Shown: positions 1 to 8,901 of the stretch, piece by piece
How the letters are laid out: the number at the start of each line of letters is the position of its first letter
Position numbering within the stretch: the stretch's first letter is position 1
NCBI RefSeq assembly: GCF_003569045.1
Contig: NZ_BFCB01000002.1
Span: 372,001-436,000, forward strand
Direction of reading: 5' to 3'
DNA from: Aggregatilinea lenta
Lineage (GTDB): Bacteria > Chloroflexota > Anaerolineae > Aggregatilineales > Aggregatilineaceae
Length of the DNA: 64,000 nucleotides
Program-made: the position numbers and the translations under genes
The notes under the pieces: generated by a model
Seen by the model: the letters and a program-made list of their open reading frames with translations, nothing else
Told to the model about the DNA's origin: nothing
Database searches by the model: none

Positions 1-2
1 AG

Positions 3-833
3 GCCCACCCGGACGTGGTGCGCGGCGTGCTGCTGCGGCGCAACTTCGGGCAGACTGCCGCGATCCAGGCGGGCATCGACCACGCCAACGGCGCGGTGAT
101 CGCGCTAATGGACGCCGACCTGCAAAACGATCCGCACGACATCCCGCTGATGCTCGACCAGATGGACACCGAGGGGTACGACCTCGTCAGCGGCTGGCGC
201 AAGAACCGCCAGGACAAGGCGCTTTCGCGCAAGCTGCCGTCGCACATCGCCAACGGGCTGATCGCGCGCGTGACGGGCGTGCACCTGCACGACTACGGCT
301 GCACGCTGAAGACGTACCGCCGCGAGGTGCTCGATCACGTCCGGCTGTACGGCGAAATGCACCGCTTCATCCCCGTGCTGGCGAACGCGGCAGGCGCGCG
401 CATCGTGGAGCGCGTGGTCAACCACCGCGCGCGCATTCACGGCAAGTCGAAATACGGCCTGTGGCGCACGATCAAGGTCGTGCTGGACCTGATGACGGTC
501 AAGTTCCTGACCAGCTACAACACCCGCCCGATGTATATCTTCGGCGGCGGCGGCTTCATCCTGAGCATGCTGAGCGGCCTGAGCGTGCTGGTGATGCTGC
601 TGAGTGGGATCTTCGCCGGGGACATCCTGTGGAACTCGCCCTGGCCGATCTTCGCAGGGATCTTCGCGGCGCTGGCGGGCCAGTCGATCCTGATGGGGCT
701 GATGATGGAAATGCTGATGCGCACCTACTACGAGTCGCAGGGCAAAGGTCCGTACGCGATCCGGCAGGTGATCAACGCGCACAAACACGTCGCCACGCCC
801 GTCATGGAGACGATGATCGACGCGGCGGGGTAA
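3..833 (+). CDS. Glycosyltransferase family 2, polyprenyl-phosphate sugar transferase type (5' truncated)
   Basis: The reading frame is open from the window edge, so the N-terminus is missing. What remains is the second half of a GT-A domain: a DADLQNDP motif (metal/nucleotide-binding acidic cluster), a C-terminal HGKSKYG motif, then two hydrophobic segments ending in a Tyr/Lys-rich tail. This architecture matches the DPM1/ArnC/GtrB-like enzymes, which move a sugar from a nucleotide donor to a lipid phosphate at the cytoplasmic membrane. The substrate cannot be read from sequence. It would fit with the GT39-like protein near the other end of the window, which uses lipid-linked sugars, but the two are 60 kb apart, so this is only a pathway-level remark. 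Confidence 0.85.
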   Translation, partial: AHPDVVRGVLLRRNFGQTAAIQAGIDHANGAVIALMDADLQNDPHDIPLMLDQMDTEGYDLVSGWRKNRQDKALSRKLPSHIANGLIARVTGVHLHDYGCTLKTYRREVLDHVRLYGEMHRFIPVLANAAGARIVERVVNHRARIHGKSKYGLWRTIKVVLDLMTVKFLTSYNTRPMYIFGGGGFILSMLSGLSVLVMLLSGIFAGDILWNSPWPIFAGIFAALAGQSILMGLMMEMLMRTYYESQGKGPYAIRQVINAHKHVATPVMETMIDAAG

Positions 834-852
834 AATCCATAGCACTTCATGC

Positions 853-904
853 CATTCATGCTGTTTCCAACTCAGACGCTATCAGCCGAGAAACAGCATG
901 AATG
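853..904. repeat. 15-bp perfect inverted repeat overlapping a candidate start codon
   Basis: The left arm is 853-867 and the right arm 890-904. The arms are perfect reverse complements (core ATTCATGCTGTTTC / GAAACAGCATGAAT) separated by 22 bases. The ATG at 898 lies inside the right arm. No T-tract follows, so it is not a standard intrinsic terminator. In RNA it could sequester the start codon, or it could be a protein-binding palindrome. Confidence 0.7.
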
Positions 905-2150
905 TGCCTAAGCCAGCGAAACAGCTTGAAGCGTCAACGAATGGGAAAGGCTGCTTGCCCGTGCGTAAAGCCTTGGTTGTCGCGCTTGTGACTTTCCTGG
1001 CGCTGTGCGGTGCCACGCCGACCGCTGCCGAAAGTCTCCTTCCGGGCCGCCTCCTCCTCTGCAAAACCGCCCAACACGCCACCCACAGCCAGCTAGTCCT
1101 GACGGATTTCAGCGGTGAAGACGCCATTCTAGCCGACAACGTATGGATCTGCCCGCAGACAAGCGACGTTTCACCGGACGGATCAAAGGTCAGCTACCGC
1201 ACCGAAAATGGGTGGGTGATGCAGGCAATAACCATAGATGGGCAACCCATACTAGAGTTTCCTCTGCCGCCGCTGCCGGGAGATCTGCCGAGCCACTGGC
1301 ATCTCTGGGGCTGGTTCGACGTGGAGAATCTCCTGCTCTCCACATTAGAAGCCGGAAAACTCACCTTCTACACGTTGAACATCCAGGAAAGCTCACCTGA
1401 ACTCGTCCCCGTCGCATACCTGAACCAGTTCTTCGACTGGGATTTCTCAGAATTAGCAGCGTATGGAATCGATCCGAGCTACTACTTTGTCTTCAATCCA
1501 CGTTTCGACAGTGTGACTACGCCGATCACCAAAAATGCTGCGAGCGGCCTAATAGAGGCGAACCAGCTCTTTATCTGGAATCTGGCCGACTCTCCAGCAC
1601 GGTTGTCCGGCACATTCGAGCGCATTTTCCCCTGGTGGGAGTATGGCAACGCTGGACTTCCCGACTGGTCACCATCTGGGGAGCGCCTCGCGTTGGCTCT
1701 GTGGGATCAAACGCGGTCTGTCACCGAAAACAGCGGTGAGGATCCCGCCATCTACACTTTTTCGCTTGACGCCGGACTACAGTTGGTTGCCGAAATGCTC
1801 ACCCAGGATGCAGACAGTACCGTCGCGCCTGACCACTTGTCATGGAGTCCAGACGGTAGGCAGATCGCGCTGTGGGAGCATCCCCGAGCCGACGACTCAA
1901 CTAAGCTCACCGTTATCGACGTGGAAACCGGGAATATCGAAGCGATCGGACAGGGCCGACTGCCCGTCAGTCCCCGGTCTGGTCGCCGGACGGTCGCTAC
2001 ATCGCAGCCGTGGACGGCCAGTCGCACGTGAAACAGGACGGAGGCTATGAAACACGGTCTGCACTGTATGCGATAGACGTCGAAACAGGCAAGAGGCGGC
2101 TTGTCACGAGTTATGGCGCGGCGATCGATATCCTGGCATGGCTTCCATGA
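898..2150 (+). pseudogene. Secreted TolB/WD-like beta-propeller protein, interrupted by a frameshift
   Basis: The uninterrupted frame runs 898-2031 and ends in an odd tail. From about 1974 the next frame continues the repeat pattern (PVWSPDGRYIAAVDGQ, then ALYAIDVETGKRRLVTS) to a stop at 2148-2150. Adding one C to the CCCC run at 1972-1975 joins the frames into about 417 residues. Repeats such as LSWSPDGRQIALWE and LPDWSPSGERLALALW are typical TolB/WD propeller blades. A signal peptide is visible (RKALVVALVTFLALCGATPT). The start could be ATG 898 or GTG 961, which directly precedes the signal peptide and follows GGGAAAGG. Codon use looks more A/T-rich than neighbouring genes. A sequencing error cannot be excluded. 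Confidence 0.65.
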
Positions 2151-2183
2151 TCAACCTTATGTTTTGCTGGCTCATGGTATATA

Positions 2184-2213
2184 TCAAAAAGGGCGGGCTT
2201 GAAACCCGCCCTA
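2184..2213 (-). terminator. Intrinsic terminator formed by a B-type palindrome
   Basis: On the minus strand AGGGCGGG, a short loop and CCCGCCCT are followed by TTTTTG just past the end of the hydrolase gene. The palindrome belongs to the repeat family found throughout the intergenic regions here. Confidence 0.65.
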
Positions 2214-2249
2214 CTATTTTCCGGTCAAAACTCCCTCAGCCGCTACGGC

Positions 2250-3023
2250 TCAATAGTCCAGCAGAAACTTTTCCACCACCGGCCCCAGAACCTCCGGCAC
2301 GATGTCGTGCCCCTGGCCGTCCAGGGTGCGGTAGTGGCCGTTGGGCAGCGCAGTCGCCAGGGCCTGCGCCGCGCTGTGCATCACACCGGGGCTGTTGCTG
2401 CCATCGACGACAAGCGCAGGCGCCTGAACGGACGCGGCCAGACCCTCCGGCAGCGCTTGCAAAATGGTCGACTCGTACACCAGGGTGTGCGCGATCTTCT
2501 CTAACGCGGGGCGGAACGGCGCATTGCGGAGCTGGACGACGATCTCGGGAGGGATCCCAACGGCTTCGCGCTGGAACAACTCAACCGCATCGCCCCGCCG
2601 ATCCGCCGCGATGAGATCGGCCAACTGCGGCGCGATCTCACCCGCACGGGCACCGGTGGGTGGGGGTTCGTACAAGGCGAGTTTGGGAATGGTGAGCCGT
2701 TCAGCCGCACGCAAAGCAAGGATCGCGCCGGACGAATAGCCGAAGACGTACGCCGAACCGCCCGCTTCTGCGATCAGGGCTTCGAGATCCTCAATCTCGC
2801 GCTCGATGGCATAGGGGAGCGTGTCTCCGCTGTCACCGCGACCACGGCGGTCATAATAAAAGACGGTGAAACTGGAGTCAAGGAAGCGGGCCAGCGGAGC
2901 GGCCACTGCCCGGTCGTTGAACGCGCCAACCACCAGGATAATCGCGGGGCCTTCTCCCGATTGTTCATAAGCGATAGGAGTGCCATCTTTCGATGTGACT
3001 GTGTTCAACATTGCGTTCAACAT
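2250..3023 (-). CDS. Alpha/beta hydrolase
   Basis: The 257-residue protein has the alpha/beta-hydrolase layout: an oxyanion-side strand (AIILVVGAF), a YYDRRGRGDSGDT segment, the nucleophile elbow GYSSG with catalytic Ser, an acidic residue near VVDGSNSPG, and a late His in GQGHDIVP. The substrate is unknown. Candidate starts are ATG 3023 and ATG 3011 behind a GGAGGA box; 3011 has the better spacing (13 nt against 1 nt), so the true start may be 12 bases inside the given end. The unknown gene upstream on the same strand lies about 120 bases away, so an independent promoter is possible. Confidence 0.8.
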   Translation of the reverse strand: MLNAMLNTVTSKDGTPIAYEQSGEGPAIILVVGAFNDRAVAAPLARFLDSSFTVFYYDRRGRGDSGDTLPYAIEREIEDLEALIAEAGGSAYVFGYSSGAILALRAAERLTIPKLALYEPPPTGARAGEIAPQLADLIAADRRGDAVELFQREAVGIPPEIVVQLRNAPFRPALEKIAHTLVYESTILQALPEGLAASVQAPALVVDGSNSPGVMHSAAQALATALPNGHYRTLDGQGHDIVPEVLGPVVEKFLLDY

Positions 3024-3142
3024 GTCCTCCCTGTCGTCAAGAACCGGACGCCTTATGATCTGATTGAGTGTATTGACAGCGGGCGTGCTCTGGCTCTGTT
3101 CCTCTCCTCTCAACTTTGGCTTAACTGGCGAACAGCCGCGCT

Positions 3143-3709
3143 TTACACCGGCTCGTAGGGCACGCGCAGCGACGCGCACAGCGATTCCGCCTCGCGCTCG
3201 GTCAGCACGCGGTAGGATGGGTGATAGACCTCGTTGTACGCGGGCGAATGGTGCATGGCGGGCCACAACTCCCGTGCGCGCACGCGCCCGAAGAGCGTTA
3301 GCTCGCGCAGCGGGAACTGCCCCGCCAGCGGGCCGTCCGGCTGGCAGCGCCGCGCGAAAACGTCCCACCACGCGGCCATCTGCGCCACGTCGCCCGTTAC
3401 CTGCTCGGCGGAACGCACCATCGCGTCCAGCAGCTTCTTGACCTCGCCGCCGACCGAGATATACGGACGCAGGTGCAGCCGCACGATCGCCCCGGCGGGA
3501 TGCACGTGCTCGACCAGCGCTTCGTCGCCGGGCTGCCCCGCGACGCCAAAATCGTGCTCCAGCCATTCGCGCGCAGTCTTTTTGTTAGACACGAGGTGGC
3601 CGGGGCCAAACGTGCCCTGGTGCAGCAGCTTGTAGACGTCCGCGATTTCCATCACGGGATAACGCGCCATGTGAATATCCAGCAGGCCGATCAGCCGGTC
3701 GTCGTCCAT
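3143..3709 (-). CDS. Conserved hypothetical protein, 188 aa
   Basis: I do not recognise the family. The protein is soluble, with no signal peptide or membrane segment. It has a patterned N-terminal half (HMARYPVMEIADVYKLLHQG, then TFGPGHL) that looks like a conserved domain rather than random sequence. The start ATG 3709 is preceded by GGAAGGAC at 8 nt; a longer in-frame start at 3739 has no comparable ribosome site. It stands between the Mrp terminator and the hydrolase gene. Confidence 0.7.
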   Translation of the reverse strand: MDDDRLIGLLDIHMARYPVMEIADVYKLLHQGTFGPGHLVSNKKTAREWLEHDFGVAGQPGDEALVEHVHPAGAIVRLHLRPYISVGGEVKKLLDAMVRSAEQVTGDVAQMAAWWDVFARRCQPDGPLAGQFPLRELTLFGRVRARELWPAMHHSPAYNEVYHPSYRVLTEREAESLCASLRVPYEPV

Positions 3710-3753
3710 AGAGTCAGCGTCCTTCCGTCGAGTCCGCACGCGGCGGACCGCAC

Positions 3754-3790
3754 AAAAAAGGCCCCGGAGTTATAACACGCCCAGGGCCTT
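3754..3790 (-). terminator. Intrinsic terminator of mrp
   Basis: On the minus strand AAGGCCC pairs with GGGCCTT around a 19-base loop and is followed by a run of T. It lies 27 bases after the mrp stop codon. Confidence 0.8.
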
Positions 3791-3816
3791 CAATGCTCAC
3801 GGCAAACCGCAAGCGG

Positions 3817-4878
3817 CTATTTGATTACGTTCAACTGGATGGCTGCACCACTCGCCAGCAACTGCACGCTCACGCGGGCCGCCACCTGCTCGGCGACCGT
3901 GCGGAATGCCCGCGCCGCTTCCGAGTCCGGATCGGACGCCACGACCGGCTTACCGGTGTCGCCGCCCACGCGCACGGCGGGGATCATCGGCACGCGGCCC
4001 AGGAACGGCACGCTGCGCTCCTGCGCGAACGTCTCGCCGCCGCCTTCGCCGAACATCTCGCCCGACATGTTCTCGATCACGCCCAGGATCGGCACATTCA
4101 GCTTCTCGAACATCGCCAGGCCGCGCCGCGCGTCGTCGATCGCCACGCTCTGCGGCTGGGTCACGATGATCGCACCGGTCAGCGGGACCGACTGCGCCAG
4201 GCTAAGCTGCGCGTCGCCGGTGCCGGGCGGCAGGTCCACGACCATGTAGTCCAGCTCGCCCCACGCCACGTCCGAGAAGAACTGGCGGATCGCACCGTGC
4301 AGCATCGGGCCGCGCCACATGACGGGCGTGTTCGGGTCGGCCAGGAAGCCCATGCTCATGACCTTCAGCCCGTACGCCTGGAACGGCACGATCTTCTGGT
4401 CGGGCGTGAGCGGCGGCTGGTGGAAGCCCAGGCCCACCATCTTGGGGATGTTCGGCCCCAGGATGTCCGCGTCCATCAACCCGACGCGCGCGCCACTTTG
4501 CGCCAGCGCCACGGCCAGATTGACCGCCACGGTGCTCTTGCCCACGCCGCCCTTGCCACTGCTGACGGCGATCACGCTGCGCAGGGGCGTTTCGATCTGA
4601 CCGAAGATGCGGCTGTCGGTCGGCACGTTGGAGTCCCAGCGGATCGCCAGATCCGTGATGCCCGGTACGCGCAGCACCGCCGCGCGAGCGCGGTCGTAGA
4701 TGACATCCTTCAGCGGGCAGGCAGGCGTCGTCAGAACCACGGTGAACTGCGCCACGCCAGCATCCGTAACGGTCAGGTCGCGGACCATGTTCAGCGACAC
4801 GATATCGCGGTGCAGTTCCGGCTCGATTACGGTCGCCAGCGCCGCCATCACCTGATCTTGTATCGATTGATTACTCAC
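3817..4878 (-). CDS. mrp: Mrp/ApbC/NBP35-family Fe-S cluster carrier ATPase
   Basis: The 353-residue protein has an N-terminal MIP18/DUF59 domain (about 1-85, with the conserved Cys54 in TPACPL) and a deviant-Walker P-loop GKGGVGKST at 108-116, followed by DADILGPN and DLPPGTGD motifs. Mrp proteins bind and transfer Fe-S clusters; mitochondrial relatives (Ind1) assemble complex I. The CxxC pair common after ENMS in many Mrp proteins is absent (NMSGEMFGEGGGE at 270-282), as in plant and cyanobacterial relatives. Start is GTG 4878 behind GAGGGAG. The gene follows the nuo genes but is separated by about 480 bases with its own likely promoter. Confidence 0.93.
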   Translation of the reverse strand: MSNQSIQDQVMAALATVIEPELHRDIVSLNMVRDLTVTDAGVAQFTVVLTTPACPLKDVIYDRARAAVLRVPGITDLAIRWDSNVPTDSRIFGQIETPLRSVIAVSSGKGGVGKSTVAVNLAVALAQSGARVGLMDADILGPNIPKMVGLGFHQPPLTPDQKIVPFQAYGLKVMSMGFLADPNTPVMWRGPMLHGAIRQFFSDVAWGELDYMVVDLPPGTGDAQLSLAQSVPLTGAIIVTQPQSVAIDDARRGLAMFEKLNVPILGVIENMSGEMFGEGGGETFAQERSVPFLGRVPMIPAVRVGGDTGKPVVASDPDSEAARAFRTVAEQVAARVSVQLLASGAAIQLNVIK

Positions 4879-4962
4879 TAACTCCCTCTTTCCTTCTCAC
4901 TGTCTTGCGGCGCGTCGCGAAAAACTGCGCAAGCCACGCGGTGATTAACGCCGGATAGCCAG

Positions 4963-4968
4963 ATTATA
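4963..4968 (-). promoter_or_regulatory. -10 element for mrp
   Basis: A perfect TATAAT on the minus strand lies 85 bases upstream of the mrp GTG. No good -35 box is visible at standard spacing. Confidence 0.45.
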
Positions 4969-5360
4969 CCGTACAGAGTGCGCGTTTTTGTGACGCTAAC
5001 GGAATTCTGATGAGCAGGTGGTCCGGCTGCGGGCCGGGTTACCTGGGTGATACATCGTCGGGGCAATGGCCACCCCGTCAAACACATGTTTGTCGAAGGC
5101 CCCGGCTCACAAATTTGCCCCGACGACCGTTTCTGCTTGCTTTCCCCCTTCCCTCCGCTTATCTGAGGGAAAGGCCGGGCGGAGCAAGCCCCGCCCCTAC
5201 GGCTCACACTTGAGCGCGCCTGTCTCCCCTCTCCAATCAAGTTAGAGAGGGGCCGGGGGTGAGGTCTGCTTGTGACCGGCCCAACATGTTCATCTGCATC
5301 GACTCGTTCCTGCGGAACGATCGTGTTATTTGCCAACAGCTAGCCGCTAATGGCTAACCG
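4969..5360. other. Intergenic gap between nuoI and mrp, no gene
   Basis: This gap of nearly 400 bases holds a composite A-B repeat, a diverged copy of the A palindrome near 5144-5176, and short AGCGGTTAGC-like sequences next to the nuoI stop. A 152-residue open frame across it is built from repeat sequence and has no protein-like features. Confidence 0.7.
5173..5265 (-). repeat. Composite A-B intergenic repeat, copy 1
   Basis: The A half (5223-5265, minus orientation) is a GACCTCACCCCCGGCCCC lead plus a CTCTAACTTGATTGGAGAG palindrome. The B half (5173-5201) is a palindrome ending GCCCCTAC. The halves are 21 bases apart. Confidence 0.75.
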
Positions 5361-5993
5361 CTAGTCTTTGGCTTTCGCTTCCTTCGCGCGGGCCTTGAGC
5401 ACGTCCTTGTGCTCCCAGCCGCCGCGCGCCTCGGCTTCCTTTTCCGCCACGGTCGGCGCGATGGACTGCCAGTAACGGAACTCCTTCGACAGGTGCTGCT
5501 TGTCGAAGATGTGGTTGCCGGTGCGGTCGTAGCTCGCCAACTCGTAGTCGTGGTCCATCTTGATCGCATCGAAGGGGCAGAACTCCGCGCAGAGGCCGCA
5601 GTTCATGCAGATATCGATGTCGATGTAGAAGTCTACCGGTTCCGGCTTGGGCCGCCCCGTCTCCGGGTCGGTCCCGCGCACGATCCAGATGCACTGCGGC
5701 GGGCAGACCTTCGCGCAGATGCCGCAGCTCGTGCACCAATCGTGGCCGGGCCGTTCGGGGTGATCGTAGTTTTCGACGATCAGGAACGGGATGAAGCGGA
5801 ATCGCTCCGGCACGGCGATCTTCTCTTCGGGATACTCCACGGTGAATGAGCCGCGCCCTTGCAGGCCCTGGCGCACGGGGAACGCCTCAGGCGGCACGTG
5901 CCGCTGGAAGCCCCACTTCACGTCGTCTACGTAGGTGTTCACAAAGTGTCGCAGCGTGATCCACATGCCACGCCAGATACCGGTTCCGTACAT
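5361..5993 (-). CDS. nuoI: NADH-quinone oxidoreductase subunit I (two 4Fe-4S ferredoxin)
   Basis: The 210-residue protein carries two CxxCxxCxxxCP motifs, Cys87/90/93/97 and Cys129/132/135/139, which bind the N6a and N6b clusters passing electrons to NuoB. An extra Cys101 follows the first motif. The N-terminal amphipathic segment (GIWRGMWITLRHFVNTY) resembles the membrane-facing helix of the family. The tail after residue 165 is Lys/Ala/Glu-rich and variable. Start ATG 5993 has AGGAG upstream. It lies 48 bases after nuoCD in the same operon. Confidence 0.95.
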   Translation of the reverse strand: MYGTGIWRGMWITLRHFVNTYVDDVKWGFQRHVPPEAFPVRQGLQGRGSFTVEYPEEKIAVPERFRFIPFLIVENYDHPERPGHDWCTSCGICAKVCPPQCIWIVRGTDPETGRPKPEPVDFYIDIDICMNCGLCAEFCPFDAIKMDHDYELASYDRTGNHIFDKQHLSKEFRYWQSIAPTVAEKEAEARGGWEHKDVLKARAKEAKAKD

Positions 5994-6041
5994 GAGTCTC
6001 TAAGCTCCTTACGCGCCTGCGCAGGTACTGCGCCCGGCACG

Positions 6042-7880
6042 CTAGCGGTCCACCTCGCCCAGCACGATGTCGATGCTTCCCAGAATCGCCACGACGTCCG
6101 CGACCTTGTGGCCCAGACACATGCGCTCCAGGGCTGTCAGGTTGATGAAGCTGGGCGCGCGCACGTGATAGCGCCAGGGGTTCTGCCCGCCGTCGGAGAC
6201 GACATAATAGCCCAGCTCGCCCTTGGGGTTCTCCACGCGGCCATACGATTCCCCGGCAGGAACGCGCGGGCTGTACATCCCGCCGCGCCCGGAGAAGAAC
6301 GCCTCGCCCTCGGTTGCCTTCAGCAGCGGGTACACCTGCTGCAAGATGCGTAGGCTCTGGCGCATCTCGTCCAGCCGCACGAGGTAGCGGTCGTACACGT
6401 CGCCGTGATAGCGCACCGCCACATCGAACTCCAGCTCCGGGTAGATGCTGTACGGCTCCGCGCGGCGCACGTCGTAGGGCACGCCGCTGGCGCGCAGCAC
6501 CGGGCCTGCCGCACTGTAGTCGATCGCTTCTTCACGCGTGAGCGTGCCGACGCCGATGCAGCGGTTGGTCACGATCTCGTTGGTGGTGAGGTACTCGTCG
6601 AACTGGTCCACCGCACGCGGCAACCGCTCGAAGATCATCTCCCACACGTAGTCCATCGTGCTGAAGTCGCGCACGCGGTCGTTGATCAGATTTGCCTCGC
6701 TGCGCAGACGTTCCGGCAGGTCGTTCGCCACGCCGCCGAAGCGCAGGTAGTTGCACATCATGCGGCTGCCCGTGGTCGCCTCGAAAAAGTCGAGCACCAG
6801 CTCGCGCTCTTCGACGGCGTACATCATGGGCGTGAAGAACGCGCCAATGTCGTTCATCAGGAAGCCGACCGACCAGAAATGGCTGACCAGACGCGTTAGC
6901 TCCGCCATCAGCACGCGGATTACTTCCGCGCGGCGGGTCGGCGGGTTATAGCGCGCGCCGAGGCTCATCAGCTTCTCGACGCCCATCGCATAACCGAAAT
7001 TATTCGACAGGCTGGTCAGGTAATCGAGGCGGTCGGTGAACGGCATGTTCTGGATGAACGTGTTGCGCTCGCCGATCTTCTCATGGTTGCGGTGCAGATA
7101 ACCCATCACCGGCTCCAGCCGCTCGATGGTTTCGCCGTTGAGCTTAACCATCATGCGGAAGACGCCGTGCGTGCTGGGATGCTGCGGCCCCATGCTGACC
7201 ACCAGCCGGTCGGAGTTCAGGTCGCGCTGCACGTCCACGTCGCCGGGCACCGGCTCGTCGAACCACTGCTCGGCGGGCGGCTGGAAGCCATCCAGCATGA
7301 AGCCGGGCGGATACTGCACGTTGCGCCCGTACGGGTTGTGCTCTTCGGCGCGCCAGACCTGCCCGTCGGGCCAGCGACTGTCAAACGGTTTATTTTCCTG
7401 CTCGAAATAAGGCTCTTTCCAGTCCTTGCGCATGGGGTGACCGGCAAAGCCATCCCACAGCAGGATACGCTTGAGGTTGGGGTGTCCCTCGAAGCGGATG
7501 CCCATCAGGTCCCACGCTTCGCGCTCCTGAAAGTCCGCGCCCGGCCAGACCGGGACGAGGCTGGGGAGAACGGCCTCTTCGCGCGGGGTCTGCGCCTTGA
7601 AGACCAGCGCCGGTCCGCCGGCGGTGCGGTAGGCGTGGTACACCATTTCCAGGTGATCGCCCTTACCCAGGTAATCGACCGCCGTCGCGCTGGACAGGTA
7701 ATCGTAGCCCAGGTGATCGCGCAGGGTGCGCGCCACGTCCAGCAGACGCGCCGGGTCGACGAGCAGTCCCTCGTACCCTTCCCGCTCATCGCGGCGGATC
7801 GCATCCCCGAAGCGCGCTTCCAGTTGGCTCAGCGCGTCGTCGGTCGGGTTGGCTTCCACCACGGGGGCTTGTTCGCTCAT
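6042..7880 (-). CDS. nuoCD: NADH-quinone oxidoreductase, fused subunits C and D
   Basis: One 612-residue frame joins NuoC (about 1-190, with [20 protein letters not shown]) to NuoD (about 225-612, with [22 protein letters not shown] and YNPPTRR). The 49-kDa and 30-kDa homologues together form the quinone-binding part of complex I. The C-D fusion is known in several phyla. No internal stop or restart is seen at the junction. Start ATG 7880 follows GGAG at 6 nt. It lies between nuoB (45-base gap) and nuoI. Confidence 0.95.
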   Translation of the reverse strand: MSEQAPVVEANPTDDALSQLEARFGDAIRRDEREGYEGLLVDPARLLDVARTLRDHLGYDYLSSATAVDYLGKGDHLEMVYHAYRTAGGPALVFKAQTPREEAVLPSLVPVWPGADFQEREAWDLMGIRFEGHPNLKRILLWDGFAGHPMRKDWKEPYFEQENKPFDSRWPDGQVWRAEEHNPYGRNVQYPPGFMLDGFQPPAEQWFDEPVPGDVDVQRDLNSDRLVVSMGPQHPSTHGVFRMMVKLNGETIERLEPVMGYLHRNHEKIGERNTFIQNMPFTDRLDYLTSLSNNFGYAMGVEKLMSLGARYNPPTRRAEVIRVLMAELTRLVSHFWSVGFLMNDIGAFFTPMMYAVEERELVLDFFEATTGSRMMCNYLRFGGVANDLPERLRSEANLINDRVRDFSTMDYVWEMIFERLPRAVDQFDEYLTTNEIVTNRCIGVGTLTREEAIDYSAAGPVLRASGVPYDVRRAEPYSIYPELEFDVAVRYHGDVYDRYLVRLDEMRQSLRILQQVYPLLKATEGEAFFSGRGGMYSPRVPAGESYGRVENPKGELGYYVVSDGGQNPWRYHVRAPSFINLTALERMCLGHKVADVVAILGSIDIVLGEVDR

Positions 7881-7925
7881 AACAACTCCTTACGTTCGCG
7901 GCCCGTCACGGCCCGCACAGGGAGA

Positions 7926-8612
7926 TTACGCGTCGGCGCTGGCAGCAGCGTCCTCGACCGGCTCGTTCGTCTCCGCTTGCTGCTTCATCATATACGCCTG
8001 TCGTGGATCGAGAATGTCGGGGCCAAGCACCGGCACGGGCACCGCGTCGTACGTCCCGTGGCCATACCACGGTACGCTGTTGGGGTTCGCCAGGGACTGG
8101 CCGTCGATCTTCTTTTGCAGCATCAAAAAGCCGTGCATCAACGCCTGGGGCGTGGGCGGGCAGCCGGGCACGTACACATCGACCGGGATGTACTGGTCGA
8201 TGCCGCTGACCACACTGTAACCTTCCTTGAACGGGCCGCCGCCGGACGCACACGCACCCATCGCCAGCACGTACTTCGGCTCGGCCATCTGGTTGTACAG
8301 GCGCACGATGGGCACCACCATCTTCTTGGTGACCGTGCCGCTGACGATCATCAGGTCGGCCTGACGCGGGCTGGCGCGAATGACCTCCATACCGAAGCGC
8401 CCCTGGTCGAACCGGCTGGACGCCGCGCAGATCATCTCGATCGCACAGCACGCCAGCCCGAAGGCCATCGGCCACACCGAGCTGCGCCGCCCCCAGTTGT
8501 AGATGGCGGTCATCAGCTTGTTGAACGTGGTCACGGCCACCGTGTTGCGGATTGACTCCGGCACGGGCGCATCAGGGTTGTGGAGTTCCTGCAAAAAATC
8601 ATTCGGGGTCAT
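7926..8612 (-). CDS. nuoB: NADH-quinone oxidoreductase subunit B (cluster N2)
   Basis: The 228-residue protein has all four N2 ligands: the tandem Cys55-Cys56 in [10 protein letters not shown], Cys121 in MGACASGGG and Cys151 in VPGCPPTP. It passes electrons from NuoI to quinone at the NuoD interface. The C-terminal 60 residues extend beyond the conserved core. The ATG at 8612 overlaps the stop of the IscX-like gene (ATGA), so the two are probably translationally coupled. Confidence 0.95.
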   Translation of the reverse strand: MTPNDFLQELHNPDAPVPESIRNTVAVTTFNKLMTAIYNWGRRSSVWPMAFGLACCAIEMICAASSRFDQGRFGMEVIRASPRQADLMIVSGTVTKKMVVPIVRLYNQMAEPKYVLAMGACASGGGPFKEGYSVVSGIDQYIPVDVYVPGCPPTPQALMHGFLMLQKKIDGQSLANPNSVPWYGHGTYDAVPVPVLGPDILDPRQAYMMKQQAETNEPVEDAAASADA

Positions 8613-8839
8613 GACGCCTCGCTTTGCTCTTCATACCATTCCCGCAAAATCTCGGTCAACAGCGCATCGTGAGCCAGGATCGGGTCGTCGGCAAACCCAG
8701 GCAACCCAACGATCCAGTCAAACAACTGCTGAAGCCCCAGATCGTCCAGGTTCGCGTGCGGGTGGTGCTCCATCAGGCTCAGCACAATCTCGTAGGAAGC
8801 CTCCCAGTACAAAGGCTTGGGATCGTCGTCTGCATCCAT
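8609..8839 (-). CDS. iscX: IscX-like Fe-S assembly protein at the head of the nuo operon
   Basis: The 76-residue acidic protein follows the IscX (YfhJ) pattern: an aromatic start ([20 protein letters not shown]), then [18 protein letters not shown] and a C-terminal ILREWYEE. IscX binds the cysteine desulfurase IscS and iron in proteobacteria and tunes cluster assembly. Here it stands first in an operon with nuoB, nuoCD and nuoI, overlapping nuoB by 4 bases. No Shine-Dalgarno is evident. A short acidic protein could resemble IscX by chance, but length, motif order and context agree. Confidence 0.75.
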   Translation of the reverse strand: MDADDDPKPLYWEASYEIVLSLMEHHPHANLDDLGLQQLFDWIVGLPGFADDPILAHDALLTEILREWYEEQSEAS

Positions 8840-8857
8840 AATGACGGCACGGCGCTA

Positions 8858-8865
8858 ATCATACC
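8858..8865 (-). promoter_or_regulatory. Extended -10 promoter of the iscX-nuo operon
   Basis: On the minus strand TGGTATGAT provides a TGn-extended -10 (TATGAT). Transcription would begin near 8851, giving an untranslated leader of only about 12 bases before ATG 8839. Confidence 0.45.
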
Positions 8866-8901
8866 AAAGAATATCTCAGGCGGATATTCCAAGTAAGGAC
8901 A

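Noticed and set aside
105-845. Long minus-strand open frame opposite the glycosyltransferase
   Set aside because: It lies entirely antisense to a convincing GT2 gene and its translation is low-complexity His/Arg/Val-rich, typical of high-GC shadow frames.
3024-3566. Extended alpha/beta hydrolase reading frame to 3566
   Set aside because: The extra N-terminal sequence is Ala/Arg low-complexity and lies antisense or overlapping to the 188-residue gene.
3793-4881. 362-codon plus-strand frame opposite mrp
   Set aside because: The translation is rich in Arg, His and Gln without hydrophobic pattern, and mrp on the other strand has clear motifs.
4878-5336. 152-codon minus-strand frame upstream of mrp
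   Set aside because: It translates the A and B repeat sequence (PHPRPLSNLIGEG) and has no domain, so it is noncoding.
5361-8839. A complete complex I operon
   Set aside because: Only nuoB, nuoCD and nuoI are present; no NuoA, E-H or J-N subunits are encoded in the flanking sequence.
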